A DNA stretch of 38,823 bases from Bacteroidales bacterium (GTDB lineage: Bacteria; Bacteroidota; Bacteroidia; Bacteroidales; UBA932). The stretch's first letter is position 1. The number at the start of each line of letters is the position of its first letter. The stretch covers positions 1 through 38,823 of the forward strand of contig SUYY01000023.1 in assembly GCA_015060205.1 (NCBI GenBank), read 5' to 3'. Positions 1 through 5,813 of this stretch are shown piece after piece. The notes under the pieces are model-generated. The model had not been told where the DNA came from. It did not search any database and was given only the letters and a program-made list of their open reading frames with translations. Both the position numbers and the translations under genes were made by a program.

Positions 1-94
1 CTCTTCTCTGAGGACAAGCATCCAACGCGCGAGACTTGCTCTTCTCGACAATGACCTCGCGTCCTTTGCGAACTAATTGTTGAATTGTAGGCAT
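1..94 (-). CDS. rpsL: 30S ribosomal protein S12, N-terminal part (runs off the left edge)
   Basis: Reading the minus strand from the ATG at 94-92 gives 31 codons that begin [20 protein letters not shown] and continue to DACPQRR, which is the highly conserved N-terminus of S12. S12 sits in the decoding centre of the 30S subunit. The rest of the gene, and normally rpsG and fusA of the str operon, lies beyond the left edge. A strong Bacteroidota promoter box lies about 53 bases upstream. The piece is too short to have been listed as an ordinary ORF, but the match is unambiguous. Confidence 0.95.
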   Translation of the reverse strand, partial: MPTIQQLVRKGREVIVEKSKSRALDACPQRR

Positions 95-128
95 AAATGT
101 TTGTAAATAAATAATTTATGTTTCTTTA

Positions 129-143
129 CCCCATTTTTTGGGG
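129..143 (-). promoter_or_regulatory. Small hairpin at the start of the rpsL leader
   Basis: CCCC (129-132) and GGGG (140-143) flank an A/T-rich 7-base loop right after the -7 box, so the hairpin would form at the extreme 5' end of the rpsL mRNA. It could stabilise the transcript or be a ribosomal-protein control site. Only four base pairs are visible, so the role is speculative. Confidence 0.3.
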
Positions 144-146
144 CTG

Positions 147-180
147 CAAATATACGAATAATTTTTTATTTATCAACAAA
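147..180 (-). promoter_or_regulatory. Promoter of rpsL (Bacteroidota type)
   Basis: On the minus strand TATATTTG (154-147) matches the Bacteroidota -7 consensus TAnnTTTG, and a TTTG (180-177) lies 22 bases upstream as a possible -33 element. The predicted transcript starts near 140 and gives rpsL a leader of about 45 nt. The motif match is direct; use of the promoter is inferred. Confidence 0.7.
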
Positions 181-256
181 AAACCTGAATTTCAGCATCT
201 TGAGTTGTTGATAACTTGATTTTTGGATAGATAAAAAACAGAATATAGGGTATACA

Positions 257-272
257 TCCCGGCATCAACACC
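257..272 (-). terminator. Possible weak terminator hairpin after the lipoprotein gene
   Basis: A short inverted repeat, CCGG on each side with two wobble pairs inside and a four-base loop, lies 8-24 bases beyond the stop codon of the lipoprotein gene. No U-tract follows, so termination by it is uncertain. Confidence 0.25.
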
Positions 273-280
273 GGAGACTG

Positions 281-856
281 TCATTTCTTTGCAGGAACGA
301 ATTCATAATAAAATTCCTCACCGACTTCTCCGGCGGACATTATCATCCTGCTTACGTTATAGTCACCATTCAGTTTTTCCACACCAAAAAGAGTGAAATC
401 ACATGCGACACCGCCTGCTCGGTCCTCCAGAACCCGGAAATATTCGACACCATCCCAGTCAAAACCCAACCTCATCGACACATCGTCTGTCACGGTATAT
501 GTCTTGAAGGTCTCATAAGTGGTTCCGGACGGCTGATATGGATTCATCTCAAAGGTGACCGGCTGCCTGAAATTGAAGGTAACCACACGGCCTGCACCGA
601 TGACAATGGACTCGATTGCGCTTTCGGTTTCAGGATATCCGTCCTTGTCAATCTTCTCCACATCATATGTCTCGTCCAGATACAGACTGTATCCGGCATC
701 CTGAAGTATCCATTTCCCCTTCAGAAGCGCCTCCTCTTCCTCTATTGTCAAGGAAAGACTTTCCTCATAATTCTTGAGAATGCCCAAAGCATCACACGAA
801 ACAAAGGCAAGAGCGGCAACTGCCGCAACAGCAATAAACAATACTGACTTCTTCAT
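281..856 (-). CDS. Lipocalin-like lipoprotein, hypothetical
   Basis: This is a 191-residue lipoprotein when started at the ATG at 856-854. An upstream in-frame codon at 886 exists, but the ATG at 856 puts the signal peptide (MKKSVLFIAVAAVAALAFVSC) at the N-terminus, with the lipid-anchor cysteine at residue 21. The mature part carries KGKWILQDAGY followed by alternating short beta-strand-like stretches, which resembles the small lipocalin-like lipoproteins common in Bacteroidales. I do not recognise a specific function. It lies on the same strand as rpsL but about 190 bases upstream with its own promoter box, so it is probably monocistronic. Confidence 0.75.
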   Translation of the reverse strand: MKKSVLFIAVAAVAALAFVSCDALGILKNYEESLSLTIEEEEALLKGKWILQDAGYSLYLDETYDVEKIDKDGYPETESAIESIVIGAGRVVTFNFRQPVTFEMNPYQPSGTTYETFKTYTVTDDVSMRLGFDWDGVEYFRVLEDRAGGVACDFTLFGVEKLNGDYNVSRMIMSAGEVGEEFYYEFVPAKK

Positions 857-883
857 ATCATTACATGTTTTTGAATTTTGCCG

Positions 884-891
884 CAAAGGTA
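884..891 (-). promoter_or_regulatory. -7 box for the lipocalin-like lipoprotein gene
   Basis: TACCTTTG on the minus strand matches TAnnTTTG and lies 28 bases before the preferred ATG at 856. It supports the downstream start, because the ORF extension to 886 would overlap the promoter. No good -33 TTTG is seen. Confidence 0.5.
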
Positions 892-960
892 ACGTTTTTT
901 ATGTTATGATAATTGATACATATTTATTGGTTTTGCAATACGTTATCAGATAAGTTTTTG

Positions 961-968
961 TATATTTG
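961..968 (+). promoter_or_regulatory. -7 box for the methyltransferase gene
   Basis: TATATTTG matches TAnnTTTG exactly and ends 22 bases before the ATG at 991. The nearest TTTTG (931-935) is 25 bases upstream, somewhat longer than the usual 19-21 spacing. Confidence 0.55.
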
Positions 969-990
969 AAGATTCCAGGTCGAGCCGGGG

Positions 991-1653
991 ATGAATAGAC
1001 AAGCAACCACTTCTTATATATATGACACTATGGAAACTGACCGGAAATGGATCGTTGTCCGTATAGACGGGAAACTTGCCGGAATATCACGGGATTATGG
1101 CAGACTTGCGGACATATCTTCGCGTATTGCAAAAGAATGCGGACTATTGGAAATGGGCACCTCCAGAAAGCAGGTGCGCAAAAAGGCTTCGCCACGAGGG
1201 GAGTCTCTACCGTATGGCGAGATAACAGCAAAAACTGTCAGTTTCGAGGAAGTTGCGGCACTGAAAAAGACGACCCGATGGGAAGACATGCTCCTGTTCG
1301 GAACCGACTTCCAGAAACAGGTATGGAAAAAACTGTGGGACCTGGGAAGTGCCGGGAGACTTCTCAGTTACAGCGACTTCGCCGAACTGTGCGGAAACAA
1401 GGCCGGCGTCCGTGCCGTGGCTCATGCAATAGGACTGAATCCCCTGCCTGTGGTCATCCCATGCCATCTGGTCGTACCGAAGGAGGCTATTGACCGCATC
1501 AGGTCGATCCAGCAGAAGGCGGAATCCACCATATTCAAAGGAGAAGACCTCTGCCACGCCTCCATCCTTAATGACAACGCCATCGATTTCGGAGAATATG
1601 CCCTCGGGAAGGACCTTAAACGCAGGCTTATCTCGCTGGACATGGCAGATTGA
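991..1653 (+). CDS. Methylated-DNA--[protein]-cysteine S-methyltransferase family protein (Ogt/MGMT-like)
   Basis: This 220-residue protein belongs to the O6-alkylguanine-DNA alkyltransferase family, which repairs alkylated guanine by irreversible transfer of the alkyl group to a cysteine. The DNA-binding and active-site domain starts near residue 104 (GTDFQKQVW). It has the Tyr-containing SYSDFAELCG stretch, the recognition helix with the presumed Arg finger (R141 in GVRAVAHAIG), the Asn hinge N150 and the acceptor C158 in VIPCHLVVP. The usual PCHR is PCHL here, and an insertion of about 35 residues separates the active site from the C-terminal YALGKDLKRRL helix. Residues 1-100 fit the variable N-terminal domain. 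ATG 991 was chosen; an in-frame ATG at 1030 would only trim the N-terminus. Regulation of an adaptive-response type is not visible. Confidence 0.8.
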   Translation: MNRQATTSYIYDTMETDRKWIVVRIDGKLAGISRDYGRLADISSRIAKECGLLEMGTSRKQVRKKASPRGESLPYGEITAKTVSFEEVAALKKTTRWEDMLLFGTDFQKQVWKKLWDLGSAGRLLSYSDFAELCGNKAGVRAVAHAIGLNPLPVVIPCHLVVPKEAIDRIRSIQQKAESTIFKGEDLCHASILNDNAIDFGEYALGKDLKRRLISLDMAD

Positions 1654-1782
1654 CACTCCAAATGCCGCCCATTGAGGCTTAGCCGGGACGCCTGCCTCTG
1701 CATCGGTCTGGGCTATGCCGACGAATCACCTGAAGCAAAGCCGCGAGACATGGGCAAGGTAGCATTCACCGACCTGATGTAG
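1654..1782 (+). pseudogene. Probable remnant of a nitroreductase C-terminus
   Basis: Directly after the methyltransferase TGA and in the same frame, 42 sense codons run to a TAG at 1780-1782. Their end reads CLCIGLGYADESPEAKPRD, followed by MGKVAFTDLM. This resembles the C-terminal strand and proline-rich tail of FMN nitroreductases (GxGYPxExPxxKxR). There is no start codon or N-terminal domain, so if the match is right this is a decayed fragment. The identification rests on a short motif read by eye. Alternatively it is chance coding-like sequence. Confidence 0.45.
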
Positions 1783-1815
1783 CGACATATTGCAAGTCCA
1801 CGGTCACAAAAGAAA

Positions 1816-1849
1816 CATCCGGCCGGTCCCCTAAGAAACCTGCCGGATG
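1816..1849 (+). terminator. Strong hairpin, possible terminator upstream of the esterase gene
   Basis: CATCCGGC (1816-1823) pairs perfectly with GCCGGATG (1842-1849), and an inner GGT/ACC adds three more pairs after a 1x1 mismatch. It sits 34 bases past the nitroreductase remnant and about 80 bases before the next start codon. No U-tract follows on the plus strand, so it may be a terminator of the methyltransferase transcript or a leader structure of the next gene. Confidence 0.45.
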
Positions 1850-1929
1850 AACAATAACCCTATTATTAACAACTAAACTAACCGTGACCAGACTTTTGCA
1901 AACCCTATGCCAAACATATAAACAGTAAT

Positions 1930-3663
1930 ATGAAAAAAATTACATCACTTACCATCCTCGCTCTGTGCTGCATCACAATGGCGGCACAGGAGAGACAGGC
2001 CATCTGGTCCGAAAAGAAGATGCCGGACAAACAGGAACATCAGATTGCGGCCATGACAGACGTATCCGGAAAGGCGGACTTCAACCCGGACGAATACAGG
2101 ATACCATATCTCGAGTGGTATGAAGCACCTCCGGCAGACAAGCACACCGGAGGATGCATGATCCTCATCTCCGGAGGAAGTTATCAGAACTGCTGCGACG
2201 TAGGACTCATCCGAAAATGGAAGGAATATTTCACCGGACTTGGATTCCAATGCGTGAACTTTGTCTACAGGACCCCAAGACCAGTGGGTCTTCCTATATA
2301 TCAGTCAGCATGGGAGGATGGACAGAGGGCTGTCCGTCTGGTCAGGAAGGAAGCCAAGAAAAGAGGTTTCGACCCGGAAAAGATCGGCGTGATATCAATG
2401 TCGGCCGGCTCTCATCTGGGACTTCTTCTCGCAACAAGTTCACAGACAGCGGCCTATGAAAGGATTGACCGGACCGACGATATTCCGTGCCATATAAACT
2501 GGGCTATCATCAATGCCCCTGCCTATGGCACGACCGACTCGGAACTCGGCACACCTTCCACCAGACAGGGCTATGGAAGCGATGTGAAATTGAGTACGGT
2601 GTTCAAGTTTGACGAGAAGACCTGCCCTATAAGCCTGCACCACGGAGGTCTGGACCCATATTCTCCATATACTTCCACATTGGTATACAGACAGTTGAGA
2701 AAAATGAAGGTTCCGGCAGAACTTCATCTTTTCCCCGACAAGGGCCACGGAGCGTTCGGTCTGGAAAGGGGTGCTGAATTCATGCGCCAGTTGGGCTTTA
2801 TGGGAGAGCCTGAAAACAGCGTCGCCCTGATGGACAGGTATGCAAGCGACGATGCCCGCGGGGATTACGAAAAATCGGATATCTGGCCGGAAGGAAAGAT
2901 GCCGGACCCTCAGGAGAACCAATGCATCCCATATATGGAATGGCATATGCCTAAGGTACTGAAGACCAAGGCCATCCAGATAATCTACTCAGGAGGCTCA
3001 TACAATGGAAACGATCCGGACGGATTCGAGGTCACTCCTGTCAGACGTTATCTGAATGAGAAGGGAATGGCTGTGGTGACCATAAAATACCGCACCCCTC
3101 GCCCTGCAGCACCTCTCGCAAAGCACACCACCGCATGGCAGGACCTCCAGCGCGCCATAAGAATAGTCAGAAGCGAGGCGGAAAAGAGGGGTCTGGACCC
3201 GAACCGCATCGGTATCATGGGAAGTTCCGCGGGAGGTCACCTCACTCTGATGGGAGTCACATCGTCAAAGCACGATTCATATCTTAAGATCGATGCCATA
3301 GACAAACTTCCATGCAACGTACAATGGGGTATCGGAATATATCCGGCCTATGCACTGACGGACGGTCTTGAGAAGCCGAACGCACAAGGCGGAAACGAGG
3401 ACGATGCCATCCTGGCTCCGGAGTTCTCATTCGACCTGGATACCGCTCCTATGCTGTTCATACATGGAGACAGTGACGGATGGGCTGCGATGAACTCCGT
3501 CAAGACATGGGAAAAGATGCAGCAGATGGGAATCCAGTCAGAACTTCACACTTTGGTAAAGCAGGGTCACTGCTTCCAGAGAAAGGCATTGCCGGGAACA
3601 GGAAGTTACACCTTCATGGACCGGATCTGGGAGTTCCTCACTGCAAAAGGATTCAACAAATAG
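1930..3663 (+). CDS. Secreted tandem alpha/beta-hydrolase (esterase/lipase-like, two catalytic domains)
   Basis: This 577-residue protein has a signal peptide (residues 1-19) and two homologous alpha/beta-hydrolase domains, roughly 50-295 and 315-577. Both contain the oxyanion stretch SGGSY, the motif YRTPRP, and a serine elbow followed by Asp and His. Domain 1 has SMSAGSH (S158), HHGGLD (D242) and KGHGAFG (H273). Domain 2 has GSSAGGH (S433), HGDSD (D516) and KQGH (H547). The fold and motifs fit BD-FAE/acetyl-xylan-esterase-like carbohydrate esterases, so deacylation of polysaccharide side groups in the periplasm is likely but inferred. Domain 1 has Ser in place of the first Gly of the nucleophile elbow. 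No Bacteroidota promoter box was found upstream. The gene converges on the SIMPL gene, with 3 bases between the stops. Confidence 0.8.
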   Translation: MKKITSLTILALCCITMAAQERQAIWSEKKMPDKQEHQIAAMTDVSGKADFNPDEYRIPYLEWYEAPPADKHTGGCMILISGGSYQNCCDVGLIRKWKEYFTGLGFQCVNFVYRTPRPVGLPIYQSAWEDGQRAVRLVRKEAKKRGFDPEKIGVISMSAGSHLGLLLATSSQTAAYERIDRTDDIPCHINWAIINAPAYGTTDSELGTPSTRQGYGSDVKLSTVFKFDEKTCPISLHHGGLDPYSPYTSTLVYRQLRKMKVPAELHLFPDKGHGAFGLERGAEFMRQLGFMGEPENSVALMDRYASDDARGDYEKSDIWPEGKMPDPQENQCIPYMEWHMPKVLKTKAIQIIYSGGSYNGNDPDGFEVTPVRRYLNEKGMAVVTIKYRTPRPAAPLAKHTTAWQDLQRAIRIVRSEAEKRGLDPNRIGIMGSSAGGHLTLMGVTSSKHDSYLKIDAIDKLPCNVQWGIGIYPAYALTDGLEKPNAQGGNEDDAILAPEFSFDLDTAPMLFIHGDSDGWAAMNSVKTWEKMQQMGIQSELHTLVKQGHCFQRKALPGTGSYTFMDRIWEFLTAKGFNK

Positions 3664-3666
3664 GAA

Positions 3667-4374
3667 TCAGTTCTTCAGATAGTAAGTGACCGAGGTAACA
3701 ACACGTACCTTCTTTATGTAAGGAGTGTTGCTGTCTCGGTTTTCGATTGTAAACGTGCCCTGATTGGCAGTCTTTATCTTGCCCAGACGGCTTCCGGAAT
3801 CCTTGGCGAACTTCTCTGCTGCCTCTCTGGCATTCTCCGTAGCCTCCTCGATCATCTGAGGCTTAATATCATTGAGACCTTCATATTTGAATTCGACCGG
3901 GTTTTCCCACTGGTTGGAGCCACCAGTCACGATTCCCCGCTTGAGAAGTTCCGACTGCCTGCCCATAAGGGACAGAACCTTGTCCACGTCTGAGGTATAT
4001 ACCGTGATCACATTCTTCGCTATATACCTGAAAGCCCTGTCGTTGTCGCCATACTCATTTGCAAACTTATCAGAAATCGCAGGTACTGAAACGGAAATCT
4101 CGGAAGCCTCGATTCCACCCGACTGCAGAAAACTCATGATTGCCGCATTGCCGGCATCTGTCTGGTCATATATCGACTGGATATCATTTGCCATCACCTT
4201 GTAAACGATAGGCCATATCACCCTGTCGGCCTTTACCTCCTTCTCACACAATCCCTTGACATTCACGATCCTGTCATATGAACGATACTTTTCCACCGCC
4301 TTAGGCAACATGGCGCCCAGAACCATAAGACCCAGCATTATAGCGAGTCCGCTGAATAATTTACCTTTATCCAT
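3667..4374 (-). CDS. SIMPL-domain (DUF541) protein
   Basis: This 235-residue protein has one N-terminal membrane anchor or signal (about residues 7-25) and then a SIMPL domain. Visible features are the opening strand RIVNVKGLCEKEVKADRVIWPI, a central VITVYTSDVDKVLSL helix pair, and a C-terminal KFAKDSGSRLGKIKTANQGTF segment typical of the family. SIMPL proteins are periplasmic or surface proteins of unclear function; some associate with oxidative stress or signalling. The gene is transcribed away from the GT4 gene, and both promoters share the 77-base divergent region. Confidence 0.8.
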   Translation of the reverse strand: MDKGKLFSGLAIMLGLMVLGAMLPKAVEKYRSYDRIVNVKGLCEKEVKADRVIWPIVYKVMANDIQSIYDQTDAGNAAIMSFLQSGGIEASEISVSVPAISDKFANEYGDNDRAFRYIAKNVITVYTSDVDKVLSLMGRQSELLKRGIVTGGSNQWENPVEFKYEGLNDIKPQMIEEATENAREAAEKFAKDSGSRLGKIKTANQGTFTIENRDSNTPYIKKVRVVTSVTYYLKN

Positions 4375-4397
4375 AATGCAAATGTTTGATACAACGC

Positions 4398-4405
4398 CAA
4401 ATATA
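4398..4405 (-). promoter_or_regulatory. -7 box for the SIMPL gene
   Basis: TATATTTG on the minus strand ends 23 bases before the SIMPL ATG at 4374. It matches the Bacteroidota consensus exactly. No convincing -33 TTTG is seen at the expected spacing. Confidence 0.55.
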
Positions 4406-4414
4406 GCAAAAATA

Positions 4415-4445
4415 TTGCCTCCGGCTCATCTTTTATGTATATTTG
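4415..4445 (+). promoter_or_regulatory. Promoter of the GT4 gene, implying a leaderless mRNA
   Basis: TTG (4415-4417), a 20-base spacer and TATATTTG (4438-4445) form a good Bacteroidota promoter. The ATG at 4452 lies only 6 bases after the -7 box, so transcription would start at or within a base or two of the start codon. A TTG at 4443 that extends the frame by three codons lies inside the promoter and is rejected as a start. Confidence 0.65.
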
Positions 4446-4451
4446 CAGGCT

Positions 4452-5768
4452 ATGAAAAGGGTGCTTGTCATTACATATTACTGGCCGCCTGTGGGCGGAT
4501 CCGGCGTGCAGAGATGGGTGAAATTTGCAAAATATCTTCCGTCCGAAGGCTGGCAGCCGGTCATCTACACACCTGAAAATCCGGACCTTGCCTCGATAGA
4601 CCCGTCTCTGGAAGGAGATATTCCTCAGGAAGCGGAAATAATCAGAAGACGCATTTTCGAGCCATACGGCATATACCGGAAACTCACAGGAAGCAAGGGA
4701 CAGATAAAAGTGGAGGCGAACCCGGACAACGGCGGCAAAGGGTCGTTCCTCAAAAAGGTATCGATGTGGATAAGGGGAAACTTCTTCATTCCGGATCCGA
4801 GATGTCTGTGGATAGGTCCCTCCGCCAGATATCTCATAAAATATCTCAAGGAGCATCCGGTAGATGTGATAGTCAGCACCGGACCTCCGCAGTCCATGCA
4901 TCTTATAGCCCGCAAGGTATCCTTGGCTACAGGCATCCCATGGGTTGCCGACTTCAGGGATCCATGGACTAAGATATTCTATTTCAAGCATCTGAGACTG
5001 AGCAGATGGGTGGAAAGAAGACACCATGTACTGGAACAGAAGGTTCTGGACGATGCCACAGCAATAGTGGCTGTATCCCCTCTGGTACAGCAGGATTTCG
5101 CAGCGATGACAAATACGCCGGTCCATCTTGTGACCAACGGCTATGACGAGAGCGATTATACGGAAGATGTGACGGTCGACGGCAATTTCAACGTCGTGCA
5201 TACAGGTCTGCTGACAGGAGAGGGCAATCCTGTCACCCTATGGAACATACTCGGCGAAAAATGTCGCGAGGACAAGGACTTTGCCGGCAGATTCCGCCTG
5301 ATACTTGCCGGAAAGACCGACGAGACCGTGCTGGAAAGCATAAGGAAGGCAGGTCTTGAGGATTATCTTACAGATCTGGGATATATCGACCACAACAAGG
5401 CTGTCAGGGAGCAGAGGAAGGCATCCCTGCTGATTCTGCCTATCAGGGAAGAGCCTGAGACAAAGGCCATTCTGCCGGGCAAACTGTTTGAATATCTCGC
5501 ATCACGAAGGCCCATACTGGGAGTAGGAACCAGAGAAGGTGCCATGTCCACCGTTCTGCAGGAAACCGGAGCCGGAAAGATATTCGACTGGGGCGATGAA
5601 AAGGAAATAAAGGAATATATAGACAGATGCTGGAAAGATTTCCGGAATGGGGACCTGCACACCGACGCCGTCGATATAGAACGGTTTTCAAGAAGAAGAA
5701 CAACGAAGACAATGGCGAAGTTGCTGGACGACCTGTCCACAAAAACCCCTCATTCCGTGGACAGATAG
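4452..5768 (+). CDS. GT4-like glycosyltransferase
   Basis: This 438-residue GT-B glycosyltransferase probably adds a sugar from a nucleotide donor to a surface polysaccharide or glycolipid on the cytoplasmic face of the membrane. The N-terminal acceptor domain starts ITYYWPPVGGSGVQRWVKFAKYL, and the middle carries the ADFRDPW stretch seen in Bacteroidota GT4-like enzymes. The C-terminal donor domain has LLILPIREEP, then a PGKLFEYLASRRPILGV segment, in which the Glu of FEY corresponds to the second Glu of the EX7E motif. It is followed after 39 bases by the YfhO-like gene on the same strand, and the two are probably co-transcribed. Acceptor and donor cannot be told from the sequence. Confidence 0.85.
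   Translation: MKRVLVITYYWPPVGGSGVQRWVKFAKYLPSEGWQPVIYTPENPDLASIDPSLEGDIPQEAEIIRRRIFEPYGIYRKLTGSKGQIKVEANPDNGGKGSFLKKVSMWIRGNFFIPDPRCLWIGPSARYLIKYLKEHPVDVIVSTGPPQSMHLIARKVSLATGIPWVADFRDPWTKIFYFKHLRLSRWVERRHHVLEQKVLDDATAIVAVSPLVQQDFAAMTNTPVHLVTNGYDESDYTEDVTVDGNFNVVHTGLLTGEGNPVTLWNILGEKCREDKDFAGRFRLILAGKTDETVLESIRKAGLEDYLTDLGYIDHNKAVREQRKASLLILPIREEPETKAILPGKLFEYLASRRPILGVGTREGAMSTVLQETGAGKIFDWGDEKEIKEYIDRCWKDFRNGDLHTDAVDIERFSRRRTTKTMAKLLDDLSTKTPHSVDR
5733..5764 (+). repeat. 8-bp inverted repeat at the end of the GT4 gene
   Basis: CTGTCCAC (5733-5740) and GTGGACAG (5757-5764) form a perfect 8-bp stem around a 16-base loop, inside the last codons of the GT4 gene. Part of it, GTCCACAAAAA, recurs as a direct repeat at 5786-5796 in the following hairpin, so the two structures could be alternatives or a paired regulatory element. 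Confidence 0.5.
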
Positions 5769-5785
5769 ACAAAAAACAACAACCC

Positions 5786-5813
5786 GTCCACAAAAAAGCG
5801 CTTTTTTATGGAC
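5786..5813 (+). promoter_or_regulatory. Imperfect 28-nt palindrome covering the first ATG of the YfhO-like gene
   Basis: GTCCA (5786-5790) pairs with TGGAC (5809-5813) and A6 (5792-5797) pairs with T6 (5802-5807), with one C.A mismatch and a GCGC loop. The core AAAAAAGCGCTTTTTT is a perfect palindrome ending one base before the ATG at 5808. Folded in mRNA it would bury that start codon, unless translation begins at the in-frame ATG at 5829. It could act in translational control or as a weak terminator after GT4. Confidence 0.5.

Noticed and set aside
4338..5201. 287-codon minus-strand frame across the SIMPL/GT4 junction
   Set aside because: It is antisense to the well-supported GT4 gene and covers both divergent promoters; no recognisable protein features.
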